Positions 17,061 through 26,285 of a stretch of 64,000 nucleotides of DNA are shown here, piece after piece. The notes beneath the pieces were generated by a model that did not search any database, was not told the DNA's origin, and was given only the letters and a program-made list of their open reading frames with translations. Both the position numbers and the translations under genes were made by a program. Source of the stretch: Lewinellaceae bacterium (GTDB lineage: Bacteria; Bacteroidota; Bacteroidia; Chitinophagales; Saprospiraceae); assembly GCA_020636255.1 (NCBI GenBank), contig JACJYE010000001.1:310001-374000 (forward strand), in the 5' to 3' direction. Within the stretch, counting starts at the first letter, position 1, and each line of letters starts with the position of its first letter.

Positions 17061-18326
17061 TCAATGATGCAAAGGTAATACAATCGTAAATGTGCTGCCT
17101 TTTCCGGGGGTGCTGTCCAACAGGGCCTCTCCCTGGTGCATGCGCACGGCCTGCCGCACATAGCTAAGCCCCAGGCCAAAGCCCTTCACCTCGTGGACAT
17201 CCCCGTCGGGAACGCGGTAGAACTTCCGGAAGACCCTGTCTTTGTGTTCGCTGCCGATGCCTTTGCCCTTATCCTTGACCGCGATGCATAATTTGCCGCT
17301 CTTGTTATACGTATGCAATTCGATTTCCACAGGCGGAGCACTGTACTTCAGCGCGTTGTCGAGCAGGTTGTGCACCGCATTGCCCAGATGCACGGGGTCG
17401 ATGAAGGCTATGGCATTTTCCGCTTCCCTGCGAAATGTAAAGCTGCCTTTCTGCTGTTCTACTTTCAGGCGAAAACCGGCGACAGCCTCTTCCAGCACCT
17501 CATGAACATCGAGCACCTGCCGCTCGACGGCCTGCCTGCCATTTTCCATAGAAGCCAGTTCCAGCACCTTATCGATGTGTTTTTTCAACAACTCGTTTTC
17601 TTCCCTGATGATCTCCAGGTATTGTAGATCCTTATCTGAAGTACAGCGCTCCTGAAGCATTTTGGCCGTCATACCGATGGTGAAGACCGGCGTTTTCAGC
17701 TCGTGGGTGAGGTTGTTGATAAAATCGTTCTTGACCTCATCGAGGGTGGCCTGCTGGCGGAGCAGATATATCAGCCATAGAAAGCAAAATGCGACCAGTC
17801 CGAAAAAGGCCACATTGAGGATGATCAGCACATTCAGCTGCCCCAGCAGGTAGCTGAGCAGGTTGTGCGCTTTTACATGCAAATACAAATTGCACTGGCA
17901 TTGTTCGCTGATATACCCATTGACCGGCGCCTGGTAATCCATAAAGTCGCTGCTGGCCACATAACCGGCCGACTGCAGGTAGCTGTTTTTCCCCGGGACA
18001 TCGGTGAGCGCGAAATCAAAGTCCACATTGACGCCTTTGCCCAGCATCCTGTCTTTCAGGTAGTCCTTGAAAAAGTTGCGCCCTGCATCCGCCAGCGTGT
18101 CCACGCCAAGCTGGAAATTTCCCTGCTCCCCGGTCACGATAGCAGCGAGCAGCACGGTGAGTTGGGTTTCGGGATAGAGGCCCTGCTGAGCGGCCTGCAT
18201 TGCCTGGCCCATCTGCTGGTCGAATCGGGCCTTGGCATATTTAAGGCCGATCTGAAGAAAGCGATACTGTATGGCCCCCAGGCCAGCCAGTGAAAGGATA
18301 AGGATGAGAACGACGGCTTTTTTCAT
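17061..18326 (-). CDS. rprX: Sensor histidine kinase, RprX-like
   Basis: A 421-aa kinase with two membrane segments (about residues 3-20 and 162-190) that bracket an extracytoplasmic sensor domain of about 140 residues. The dimerisation box carries the phospho-acceptor H208 in INNLTHELKTPVF. The ATP-binding lid has the N box (VHNLLDNALKYS), the G1 box (VKDKGKGIG) and the G2 box (GFGLGLSYV). The sensor loop contains the cysteine-rich EQCQCNLYLH, which could respond to redox or metal; this is inference. It is the first gene of the kinase-regulator operon and diverges from the cyclase gene. Confidence 0.9.
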   Translation of the reverse strand: MKKAVVLILILSLAGLGAIQYRFLQIGLKYAKARFDQQMGQAMQAAQQGLYPETQLTVLLAAIVTGEQGNFQLGVDTLADAGRNFFKDYLKDRMLGKGVNVDFDFALTDVPGKNSYLQSAGYVASSDFMDYQAPVNGYISEQCQCNLYLHVKAHNLLSYLLGQLNVLIILNVAFFGLVAFCFLWLIYLLRQQATLDEVKNDFINNLTHELKTPVFTIGMTAKMLQERCTSDKDLQYLEIIREENELLKKHIDKVLELASMENGRQAVERQVLDVHEVLEEAVAGFRLKVEQQKGSFTFRREAENAIAFIDPVHLGNAVHNLLDNALKYSAPPVEIELHTYNKSGKLCIAVKDKGKGIGSEHKDRVFRKFYRVPDGDVHEVKGFGLGLSYVRQAVRMHQGEALLDSTPGKGSTFTIVLPLHH

Positions 18327-18723
18327 AGTCCCGCTAAAAATACAGGGCCCGTGGGTGCTCTGAGTTGTAAATTGGCCATTTTTTCAAAAAATTAACCAAT
18401 CGTTTGCCATTGATCGCCCTTCGTTGGGATAATCCCTGCCTGAGCTTTTGTTCCTTAGTGCCCAGCTTGAACGAGCTGAACAAAAACTGAAGTTTCATTT
18501 TCATCACTACATAGTTTTGGGCCAAAGCCTCCGGATTGTGCCCTTCCACCAAAAACACGCCTTGATCGGATGGTGGAGGATGCAGGCCGGGGGCTTTTCT
18601 TTTTGGCAGCCTTCCCGCCTGATCAGGTTGATGAGAATCATTTTATTTTTCTGGCCAAAATCGCTATCTTGATCACGCTTGCGGCGTGAGGCAGTCTTAG
18701 AGCTTATCCTTAACCTGACATAC
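18327..18723. other. 397-bp divergent intergenic region, no supported gene
   Basis: Upstream region of both the RprX-like kinase (minus) and the cyclase (plus). It is AT-richer than the flanking genes. A 74-codon open frame on the minus strand (18334-18558) has no family resemblance and is not called. TTAGAGCTTATC at about 18697 is a partial copy of the dispersed repeat. Confidence 0.5.
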
Positions 18724-20070
18724 ATGAAACCCAAAGAGCGGCGGTTGGCAGCTATCATGTTTACTGACATCGTTGGTTATTCGGCCATGATGCAGAAAGA
18801 TGAAGAAATGGCCAACCTGCTCCGCGAGAGGCACAAAAAGGTTTTCCAGCGCCTCCACGAGCAATACGGAGGCGAGATACTTCAGTATTTCGGCGACGGC
18901 ACCCTCAGCATCTTCCCCAGCGCCAATGCCGCCGCCGAGTGCGCCCTCGAACTACAGCGCACGCTGAAACAAGAACCCAAGGTCCCCATCCGCATCGGCA
19001 TCCATTCCGGCGATATCACCTTCAGCGAAGAAGAAGCCTACGGCGACGGGGTCAACATCGCGGCCAGGCTCGAATCGCTTTGCGTGCCGGGAGGCATTTT
19101 CGTTTCGGGCAAGGTGTACGACGATATCAAGAACCACTCCCGGCTTCGGGCCAAACCGCTTGGTTATTTCAAATTGAAGAACATACAGCAGGAGATCGAA
19201 ACCTATGCCATTTCCAATGAAGGCATTACGGTACCGGATTACGAGTGGAAGGCCCCCCAGCTAGGCGCCCAGGCGGTAGCCCTCCCCCGGGAAGGCAGGA
19301 AGAAAAAGCGGGTGGCGGCCCTGCTGGCCCTCTTCTTCGGCATCTTCGGCGCACACCGTTTTTACCTCGACCAAAGGGAGAAAGGCATCCTGTACCTGAT
19401 GGCTTTCCTGCTTTGTGTTTTCGTCGTCCCCCGGCTGGCATGGATGGCAGGGGTGCTGGCCATCATCGGCTTTGTCGACTTTCTCCTGCTGGTGTCTATG
19501 CCCAGGGCCACCTTCGACGCCCGGTACAACGCTTCGGCCGTGGAAAGGGAGCAGGCACGCCTGAAAGCTGAAGAGGCAGCAGCTGCCGACCCCAAACGGC
19601 TGCTCGCCGAACGCTTCCGCCAGCTGTTGGAAAAAGCCCGCGCGGAGCACCGCGAATACGATTACGACAAAGCTCTCGCCTTTCTGCACAAGGCGCTCGA
19701 TATCAAATACGACGACCCGGAAGCCCACTTCCTGGCTGCCTGCTGCTATTCGGCTACCGAAAAAGCGGAAAAGGCCCTGCACCACCTTAGCCTGGCCGTA
19801 GCCTTTGGTTTGAAGGATTTGAGCCGGATCAACCGCAGCGACGAGCTGTCGTTCCTCCGCGTCAGGCCCGAGTTCGAGGCCTTTGTCCGGAATGAATACC
19901 GCATCCCCAAAGAACTACCGGCGCCCGACACCGGGCTACCGGAAGACGAACAAGCTGGCCAACCCGATATCCTTGAACAACTGAGCCAGCTTCGAAAGAT
20001 GAAAGCGGAAGGAAAGCTGACGGAAGAGGAGTACCTGCTCCGAGAAGAGAAACTGAAGGGCCAGGGTTGA
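18724..20070 (+). CDS. Class III adenylate/guanylate cyclase fused to TM2, TPR-like and SHOCT domains
   Basis: A 448-aa protein starting MKPKERRLAAIMFTDIVGYS. The cyclase domain (residues 1-165) has both metal aspartates (D15 in FTDIVGYS and D58 in YFGDGTL) and the transition-state residues in YGDGVNIAARLES. After it come a TM2-like two-helix hairpin domain (about 190-265, GIFGAHRFYLDQREKG), a helical TPR-like part (YDYDKALAFLHKALDIKYDDPEAHFLAACCYSA), and a C-terminal SHOCT helix pair (LRKMKAEGKLTEEEYLLREEKL). Membrane anchoring through a TM2 domain placed after the catalytic domain is unusual. The product would be cAMP or cGMP; a predicted cyclic-nucleotide-gated acetyltransferase lies 1.4 kb downstream. 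Confidence 0.88.
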   Translation: MKPKERRLAAIMFTDIVGYSAMMQKDEEMANLLRERHKKVFQRLHEQYGGEILQYFGDGTLSIFPSANAAAECALELQRTLKQEPKVPIRIGIHSGDITFSEEEAYGDGVNIAARLESLCVPGGIFVSGKVYDDIKNHSRLRAKPLGYFKLKNIQQEIETYAISNEGITVPDYEWKAPQLGAQAVALPREGRKKKRVAALLALFFGIFGAHRFYLDQREKGILYLMAFLLCVFVVPRLAWMAGVLAIIGFVDFLLLVSMPRATFDARYNASAVEREQARLKAEEAAAADPKRLLAERFRQLLEKARAEHREYDYDKALAFLHKALDIKYDDPEAHFLAACCYSATEKAEKALHHLSLAVAFGLKDLSRINRSDELSFLRVRPEFEAFVRNEYRIPKELPAPDTGLPEDEQAGQPDILEQLSQLRKMKAEGKLTEEEYLLREEKLKGQG

Positions 20071-20144
20071 GCGTTGTGGGGTACATTAGCGTAATATGGG
20101 CTACATCGTCACTGAACTACTAAAAACAAAACAATACAGCTCAG

Positions 20145-21494
20145 ATGAAACGCAGAGAATTTATCCGGCAGACATCCGGTGCAGCGGCAGGCCTTGGGCT
20201 TGCCGGTATCCTTCCGCTCGAAATGATCGCAGCACAGCGAAAGCGTATCTCGCCCAATGACAAACTGGGGTTGGCCGTTATCGGCTGTAATGGCATGGGA
20301 TGGACCAACATGTCGCGGCATTTTCAGGTGGACGGCGTGGAGTGCGTTGCCCTCTGCGATGTCGACCAGAGCGTACTGGATCGGCGGGCTGCCGAAACGG
20401 AAAAAATACAGGGTAAAAAGCCCAAATTGTATGGGGATTACCGCAAACTGCTGGACAATAAAGATGTCGATGCCGTCATCATCGGCACTCCCGACCACTG
20501 GCATTGCCTCATCATGGTAGATGCCGTAAAGGCCGGCAAGCACGTCTACGTCGAAAAACCCATAGCCAATACCATTGAAGAATGCCGCATCATGGTAGAT
20601 GCCGCCAAAAAGTATAACAAGGTGGTGCAGGTAGGCCAGTGGCAACGCAGCGGCGGACACTACGGCAAGGCCATTGATTACGTGCACTCGGGAAAGCTGG
20701 GTAACATCCGGCTGGTGAAGGTGTGGGCCTACCAGGGCTGGATGAAGCCCGTACCCGTAGTACCCGACGGCCCGCCGCCTGAAGGCGTGGACTATGACAT
20801 GTGGCTGGGGCCTGCTCCCAAACGCCCCTTTAACCCCAACCGCTTCCATTTCAACTTCCGCTGGTTCTGGGACTATGCCGGCGGCCTGATGACCGACTGG
20901 GGTGTGCACGAGATCGATATAGCGCTATTCGCCATGAATGCAAGAGCTCCGAAATCAGTGATGGCCTCCGGTGGTAAGCTCGCTTACCCCGACGATGCAT
21001 CCGAAACGCCCGACACACTCCAGGCCGTTTACGAATACGAGCATTTCAATATGTTATGGGAACACGCCGTTGGCATCGACAACGGCAACTACGGCCGTAC
21101 CGAGGGCATTGCCTTCATCGGCAACCACGCCACCCTCGTCGTAAATCGCCAGGGCTGGGAGATCATCCCCGAAACAGAGCGGGAAGAAGATGGCACCCGG
21201 TTATACGAAGTGGAAGCTATGCCTCGGCAGGACATCGACCGCGGCGCGGATTACCTGTACGGCCATGCTCAGAACTTCGTTGACGCCGTACGGGCCAACG
21301 ACCCCGGCATGTTGCATTGCGGCATCGAAAGCGGCAGCATCGCCGCCATCAACGCCCAGATGGGCAACATCGCCTACAAAACCGGCCGCAAGGTTTACTG
21401 GGACGAAAACAAAGGTATGTTCCGCGACGACAAACAGGCCAACCAGCTCATCTATGCGGATTATCACAACGGCTGGAAACTGCCGAAGGTGTAG
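20145..21494 (+). CDS. Tat-exported Gfo/Idh/MocA-family oxidoreductase
   Basis: A 449-aa protein with a twin-arginine signal (KRREFIRQTSGAAAG, residues 2-16), a hydrophobic stretch and then a Rossmann fold (GLAVIGCNGMGW). The family's EKP motif is VEKPIANTIEECR, and the C-terminal sheet includes WFWDYAGGLMTDWGVHEID. Members oxidise or reduce sugars and polyols with tightly held NAD(P); Tat export with folded cofactor is common in Bacteroidota and Planctomycetes. The substrate is unknown. It is convergent with the cNMP-binding gene, with 15 bases between stops. Confidence 0.9.
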   Translation: MKRREFIRQTSGAAAGLGLAGILPLEMIAAQRKRISPNDKLGLAVIGCNGMGWTNMSRHFQVDGVECVALCDVDQSVLDRRAAETEKIQGKKPKLYGDYRKLLDNKDVDAVIIGTPDHWHCLIMVDAVKAGKHVYVEKPIANTIEECRIMVDAAKKYNKVVQVGQWQRSGGHYGKAIDYVHSGKLGNIRLVKVWAYQGWMKPVPVVPDGPPPEGVDYDMWLGPAPKRPFNPNRFHFNFRWFWDYAGGLMTDWGVHEIDIALFAMNARAPKSVMASGGKLAYPDDASETPDTLQAVYEYEHFNMLWEHAVGIDNGNYGRTEGIAFIGNHATLVVNRQGWEIIPETEREEDGTRLYEVEAMPRQDIDRGADYLYGHAQNFVDAVRANDPGMLHCGIESGSIAAINAQMGNIAYKTGRKVYWDENKGMFRDDKQANQLIYADYHNGWKLPKV

Positions 21495-21509
21495 GTAAAC
21501 GCATAGGCC

Positions 21510-22619
21510 CTATCCCAGCAGCTTGTTCGTCAGCACCAGGCGCTGGGCGAGCACGCGGGCGAGGTTGCGCCATACGATCGCCCGGTCGGCTTCCTGTTCC
21601 AGGCGGTTGAAGGCCGATTCGCTGAACAGCACGACCTCCGTATCGGGGCTGGCGGCTACCACTTCAGCGGTGCGTTTGCTTTGCAGGATGTAGGCGATCT
21701 CGCCGAAGATGTCGCCTTCACCCAGCAATACGACCGTTTTGCCGCCGATCACGACTTTGACCAGCCCTTTGCGGACAAAACCGAAGGTTTTGCCACCGTC
21801 ATTTTCCGTGATGAGCACCTCATCTTCCCGGCAACGGATCACCATGGCGTTCCGGAGGAAGGCCTCGCGGCCTTTATCGCTCAGGCCTTCCGTGATGGTA
21901 TGGTGCCCTTCGTAGTCCTCCTGGTTTTCCGGGTAGAACGTAGCGCCGGTCTGCAGTTCGCTGTTTTCCCGCACCAGCTGATAGTACCACTGGCAGAACG
22001 GGAGATAGCGCTCAAAATCGACTCCCCGCAGCAGCGGCAGGATGGGCGAATTGATGAGCGAGAGGTATTCCTGGTCGGGAAGGAAGATCATAGGAATGCG
22101 AAAAAGCCCTTCCGTCGTTTTCGCCAACGGCCCGATAGGGCGCATCCCCAGGCGTTTGTAAATGGAATAATGCCCCGGGTCGCACGACATGAGCACGGCC
22201 TGCCCGCCGGCTTTCAGCACCTCGATAAAACAATGGCTCAGCAGCACCGGCGCCGCCTGTGAGCCTTCGTGGGAAGGGTGGATCGCAAACTGGGAAAAGA
22301 CCGCCAGGCCTTTCAGGCGCTGTTCGTCGAACAAATGGAGGTGGTATTGAGCTTCTTTACCGGAAACAGCCCTTTCCTGCAGCGCGTCGGCCATACGAAG
22401 GCTGGCGATCACTGCGCCGCTACGCGTATCCTGGCAGGCCGCCAGTTGCAGCGCCGTCGCGTTTCCTGGCTGCACACCTTCAAACCCGTCGAGGGTGCCT
22501 GCCTCTTTGATCAGGCGCAGGCAATCGCGAATATCTTCTTTGCTGGTTGGAAAAAAAGCCCGGTAAGGGCCGATCCAGAGGTCCCATTGAAGGGATATAT
22601 TCTTAATAAGGCTCGTCAT
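21510..22619 (-). CDS. GNAT acetyltransferase fused to a cyclic-nucleotide-binding domain
   Basis: A 369-aa two-domain protein. The N-terminal 200 residues look like an autoinducer-synthase/GNAT-type acyltransferase (FSQFAIHPSHEGSQAAPVLLSHCFIEVLKAGG, then YSIYKRLGMRPIG). The C-terminal 110 residues are a Crp-type cNMP-binding domain with an intact phosphate-binding cassette, GEGDIFGEIAYILQSKRTAEVV, containing the glutamate and arginine needed to hold a cyclic nucleotide. Mycobacterial cAMP-dependent lysine acetyltransferases combine the same two domains in the opposite order. The close-by cyclase at 18724 makes a cAMP-gated acylation role attractive, but this is inference. No DNA-binding helix-turn-helix follows the cNMP domain, so it is not a Crp regulator. 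Confidence 0.8.
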   Translation of the reverse strand: MTSLIKNISLQWDLWIGPYRAFFPTSKEDIRDCLRLIKEAGTLDGFEGVQPGNATALQLAACQDTRSGAVIASLRMADALQERAVSGKEAQYHLHLFDEQRLKGLAVFSQFAIHPSHEGSQAAPVLLSHCFIEVLKAGGQAVLMSCDPGHYSIYKRLGMRPIGPLAKTTEGLFRIPMIFLPDQEYLSLINSPILPLLRGVDFERYLPFCQWYYQLVRENSELQTGATFYPENQEDYEGHHTITEGLSDKGREAFLRNAMVIRCREDEVLITENDGGKTFGFVRKGLVKVVIGGKTVVLLGEGDIFGEIAYILQSKRTAEVVAASPDTEVVLFSESAFNRLEQEADRAIVWRNLARVLAQRLVLTNKLLG

Positions 22620-22794
22620 CTCTATTCTTGGGATTAATACCCACCGTTTTTGCCGGGGTATTCAGCTGGAAGGCAAAATAGTAAAAAGGCGGCACATTAT
22701 GTTAGAGCCCGGGCGTTGTAGGCCAGAGCGTTGGATTCTTTCCCGTAATAGCCGTAAATTGGGGCACAAAACTCATCCCTGCTAAAGTATCTGC

Positions 22795-23892
22795 ATGAGA
22801 ATAGTCCCTTTAATTCTGGCCCTGAGTATGAGCGGGCTGTTGGTTTTGTCAAATGCCTGTGCTCAAAGTAACGGTTCGCAGCTCACTTACAACGACGGGC
22901 CTTATATCTTTTATGAGAACGGCCTGGCCGTAGCACGCTGGATCAGCGAAGGGAAGCTAAAGGCCGACACCCTGAAAAAAGGTGCGCTTCTGGAGCTGGA
23001 CAAGGGCGTATCCCCTTCCTTTGATGCTGCTTACCTGAGGCCAGGCGGCGCCTTTGAGGTATGCCGGCAGACAACCTTCAAAGATGTCGAAAAAATTGCG
23101 GCAATCAGTGATATCCACGGGCAGTACGACGTATTCTTCAGGCTGCTGCAGGCCAACCGCCTTATCGACGACGGAGGCAACTGGGCCTTCGGCCAGGGCC
23201 ACCTCGTGATCGTGGGCGACGTATTCGACCGCGGTGAAGAAGTGACGGAGATCCTATGGCTCATCAACAAGCTGGAACAGCAGGCCGAGATGGCGGGCGG
23301 GAAAGTGCACTACCTGCTCGGCAACCACGAGATCATGGCCCTGCAGGGCGACCTGCGGTATATCAATAAAAAGTACCGCTACACCAGCGCCAGCCTCCAA
23401 AGGCCTTACAACGAGATCTTCGGCCCCGACAGCTACCTGGGCCGCTGGCTGCGCACCAAACCTATCGCTATTTCCATCAACAAGATCGCCTTTGTGCACG
23501 CCGGATACTCCGAGCAATACCTGCAGCTCGGCTTCTCCGAAGAAGCGCTGAACAAGGCCTTCCGGGAACGGATACTCGACAAGCCGGAAGACGCCATCAT
23601 GGCCGACCCGGTACTGCGCATATTGTACGGCGAATCGGGGCCGGTATGGTACAGGGGGTACTTTAAAGACGGCTTCGACCAGGCACAGGCGCGGTCCATT
23701 TTGAAACAGGCCAGAATGAAACACATCGTCGTCGGCCATACTTCCTTTTCCGCTATCCGCACTTTATTCCGCAACAGGATCATCGGTATCGATTCCAGTA
23801 TCAAATTCGGGAAGAGCGGCGAGATCCTGCTTTATGAAAATAAACACTTCTACAGGGGCACCATATCCGGCGAGAAACTTCCCCTAAATTGA
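22795..23892 (+). CDS. Exported PPP-family metallophosphoesterase (Shewanella-like phosphatase type)
   Basis: A 365-aa protein with a signal peptide (MRIVPLILALSMSGLLVLSNACAQS) and the three PPP motifs in order: ISDIHGQYDVF, VGDVFDRGEEV and LLGNHEIMA, followed by the histidines in VHAGYS and VVGHTSF. These bind two metal ions and make a protein serine/threonine or tyrosine phosphatase likely. The signal peptide and the general style fit the bacterial Shewanella-like phosphatase branch, which works outside the cytoplasm. It is 23 bp upstream of a second exported gene with a kinase-like fold, so the two may be a regulatory pair. Confidence 0.88.
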   Translation: MRIVPLILALSMSGLLVLSNACAQSNGSQLTYNDGPYIFYENGLAVARWISEGKLKADTLKKGALLELDKGVSPSFDAAYLRPGGAFEVCRQTTFKDVEKIAAISDIHGQYDVFFRLLQANRLIDDGGNWAFGQGHLVIVGDVFDRGEEVTEILWLINKLEQQAEMAGGKVHYLLGNHEIMALQGDLRYINKKYRYTSASLQRPYNEIFGPDSYLGRWLRTKPIAISINKIAFVHAGYSEQYLQLGFSEEALNKAFRERILDKPEDAIMADPVLRILYGESGPVWYRGYFKDGFDQAQARSILKQARMKHIVVGHTSFSAIRTLFRNRIIGIDSSIKFGKSGEILLYENKHFYRGTISGEKLPLN

Positions 23893-23915
23893 ATAGGCAC
23901 TAAAACCCAGGTTCT

Positions 23916-24959
23916 ATGAAAAAAATACTGCTGCTGCCACTGGCCCTATTGGCCCTGATACCCGCTACTTCGCTCCTGTCGCAGAGCCAGGAAAAAACAA
24001 CGCTATCCCTGTTCGGTTTTTTGGAACAGCAAAACGACAGCATCCCTGTACTGAAGCTGGATACGGACTGGGGGCTGCTGATCCGGAAAAAAAGGGAAGA
24101 AGAATACCAGGAAGGCACGCTGAGCTTTCGCAATGCAGCAGGTGAAGCCGTAAGCCTGGACGTCAAACTGAGGGCGCGGGGCAATGTCCGGAAGGAGGTG
24201 TGCTACTACCCACCGATCAAGGTCAAGCTGCAGAAAAAACAGCTGGTCGCGCTGGGGCTGGACCCGAACTTTAAGAGCCTGAAATTCGCCCTTTCCTGCC
24301 AGGGGTCCAGGCAATACGAAGACTGCCTGTTGCGGGAAGCACTGGCCTATAAGCTTTACGAAACCGTACACCCTATATACCTCAAGACAAAAATAGTGCG
24401 CCTGGAAGGCAATGAAGGCGATAAGAACAAATTCTCCTTTTATGCCCTGCTCATAGAGGACGAAGATGAATTCGCCGCCCGCATCAACGGCAGGGTGCTC
24501 GGGCAGGGCATTGTAAGGGTGTCATCCCTCAACCGCGACGCCTACCTGAAGATGTGCTTTTTTCAGTACATGATCTCCAACGTCGATTGGTCCGTTTCCA
24601 ATAAACACAACCTCGAAATTGTACAGTCGCCAGGCTTCGAAAGGGCCGTGCCGGTGCCTTACGATTTCGATTACGCCGGTTTTACAGGCACGCACTATGC
24701 CGTTCCCGCTCCAACGCTGCCCATCAAGAACGTCAATGAGCGGTATTTCCTGGGCTTTTACGTCACCGAAACGGAAGCCCTTCAGACGGCGGCCTTTTTC
24801 CGGGCCCTGAAAGAAGATATCCTCCAGCGCTGCGCCAACTTCTCCTTGCTGGATGACAGGGCCCACAACTCCATCGAGCGCAACCTCTCCAAATTTTTTG
24901 ATGTCCTGGAAGACGAAAAAAAGATCAGGCGGGAATTTGTGAACAATTTCAAGGAGTAG
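23916..24959 (+). CDS. Exported CotH-like (kinase-fold) protein
   Basis: A 347-aa protein with a signal peptide (MKKILLLPLALLALIPATSLLS). No close family name comes to mind, but the order of landmarks follows CotH: KLRARGNVRKE, the segment LREALAYKLYETV, an acidic loop FYALLIEDEDEFAAR, then DWSVSNKHNLEI and VPYDFDYAGF. In CotH these two last blocks hold the catalytic aspartate and asparagine and the metal-binding aspartate of an atypical kinase that phosphorylates proteins outside the cytoplasm. The assignment to a kinase fold is inference from motif order. It is 23 bp after the phosphatase gene and on the same strand. Confidence 0.62.
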   Translation: MKKILLLPLALLALIPATSLLSQSQEKTTLSLFGFLEQQNDSIPVLKLDTDWGLLIRKKREEEYQEGTLSFRNAAGEAVSLDVKLRARGNVRKEVCYYPPIKVKLQKKQLVALGLDPNFKSLKFALSCQGSRQYEDCLLREALAYKLYETVHPIYLKTKIVRLEGNEGDKNKFSFYALLIEDEDEFAARINGRVLGQGIVRVSSLNRDAYLKMCFFQYMISNVDWSVSNKHNLEIVQSPGFERAVPVPYDFDYAGFTGTHYAVPAPTLPIKNVNERYFLGFYVTETEALQTAAFFRALKEDILQRCANFSLLDDRAHNSIERNLSKFFDVLEDEKKIRREFVNNFKE

Positions 24960-25067
24960 GGCTGTAAAAAGCAATATGTGCCTCCTGCCGGGAAGCAGCC
25001 ATTCCCACTATTCCTCTATCTTTACAGAAGGATCAGGAAACCCATTTCATCACCAATCCAATCACCA

Positions 25068-26213
25068 ATGACTGTTCGGTACACTCAACTGCCTTACAGC
25101 GCCCTTGCGCTGTTGATATGTTTTTTATGCCTTTCCCTGCCCGGTGCATTCAGCCAGGCGCTGCGGCTTCCCGAAGGGGGCGTGAACCACAAAAGCTGGG
25201 CCGGCCGGCGCGTCGGCGTTACCGACGTTGAAGTCCGGTGGAATGCTCCCGGCGTCAAGGGCCGCGAAGGGCAGATATGGGGGACGCCCGTCGCCTATTA
25301 CGGGTTTTCCGTCCTCGGGTTCGGCTCCAACGGCGAATCGCCCTGGCGCGCCGGCGCCAATGAGAGCACGACGATCTCTTTCTCAACCGATGTGCTTATC
25401 GAAGGCCGGAAACTGGCGGCCGGCAAGTACGGCTTCTTCATCGCGCTGTACCCCGACTCCTGCACCCTCATTTTTTCAAAGAATACGGAAGGCTGGGGCA
25501 GCTACTTCTACAAGCCCGAGCTCGACGTGCTTCGCGTAGGCGTAAAACAACAGAAAGATATGGCGCAAAGCCGAGAAAGGCTGGAGTATACCTTTTCGGA
25601 TCAAACCGACAGGTCTGTCGTGATGGCGCTGGAGTGGGAACATTGGCGCATTCCCTTCACGGTGGAAGTAGATCTACAGGGGACAACACTGGCTTTCATT
25701 CAAGGCCAGATGAGCGGCGCGCTGGGTTTCGACCCTCCCAGCCTGCAGGCCGCCGCCCAGTGGTGCCTGTCCAACGAGGTGAACCTCGACGAGGCGCTGA
25801 ACTGGATCAACTCCGCTACCGACCCGAGGCTCGGAGGGCTCAGCAACTTTGCTGCGCTTTCCACCAAAGCGGGCCTGCTGCGCCTTAAAGGCCAAACCCA
25901 GGAAGCTGAGGCCGCTATGGCGACGGCAATGGAGCATGCTACGATTCTGGAAATGCACGCCTACGGCCGCCAGTTGGTCAGCCAGAAAAAATACCAGCAG
26001 GCCTTTGATGTTTTCGAACAGAATTATAAAAAGAACGGCGACACCTGGCCCACCCACGTCGGGCTGGCACGGGGCTATTCGGCCATAGGCGATATCAAAA
26101 ATGCCCTGAAACACGCCAAGATCGCTCTGGGCCAGGCGCCCGACGACCTGAACAGGTCATCGCTGGAAGCGATGATTAAAACCCTGGAGCAGGGCAAGCC
26201 GCTGGCGCAGTAA
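25068..26213 (+). CDS. DUF2911 protein with C-terminal TPR repeats, exported
   Basis: A 381-aa protein starting MTVRYTQLPYSALALL; the frame is open 90 bases upstream, but this ATG gives a proper signal peptide (through GAFSQA). DUF2911 covers about residues 25-185 (VEVRWNAPGVKGREGQIWGT, STDVLIEGRKLAAGKYGFF, WGSYFYKPELD). After it are two TPR-like helical pairs (about 260-375; LMQTAMEHA-like and KNALKHAKIALGQAPDDL). DUF2911 is common in Bacteroidota secretomes and has no known role. TATCTTTA at about 25017, 50 bp upstream, is close to the Bacteroidota -7 box, so the gene may have its own promoter. Confidence 0.87.
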   Translation: MTVRYTQLPYSALALLICFLCLSLPGAFSQALRLPEGGVNHKSWAGRRVGVTDVEVRWNAPGVKGREGQIWGTPVAYYGFSVLGFGSNGESPWRAGANESTTISFSTDVLIEGRKLAAGKYGFFIALYPDSCTLIFSKNTEGWGSYFYKPELDVLRVGVKQQKDMAQSRERLEYTFSDQTDRSVVMALEWEHWRIPFTVEVDLQGTTLAFIQGQMSGALGFDPPSLQAAAQWCLSNEVNLDEALNWINSATDPRLGGLSNFAALSTKAGLLRLKGQTQEAEAAMATAMEHATILEMHAYGRQLVSQKKYQQAFDVFEQNYKKNGDTWPTHVGLARGYSAIGDIKNALKHAKIALGQAPDDLNRSSLEAMIKTLEQGKPLAQ

Positions 26214-26285
26214 AGCATCTCCAATCTCCCGATTGGAAAAAACCAGGGCATCTCAAAGTGTATTGAATAGCGTTCACAACCCAGA

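Noticed and set aside
18334..18558. 74-codon minus-strand frame in the divergent promoter region
   Set aside because: No family resemblance, no signal, AT-rich, and it would occupy the promoters of both neighbours.
21510..22619. Crp/Fnr transcription regulator
   Set aside because: The cNMP domain is C-terminal and no helix-turn-helix follows it; the N-terminal half is acyltransferase-like.
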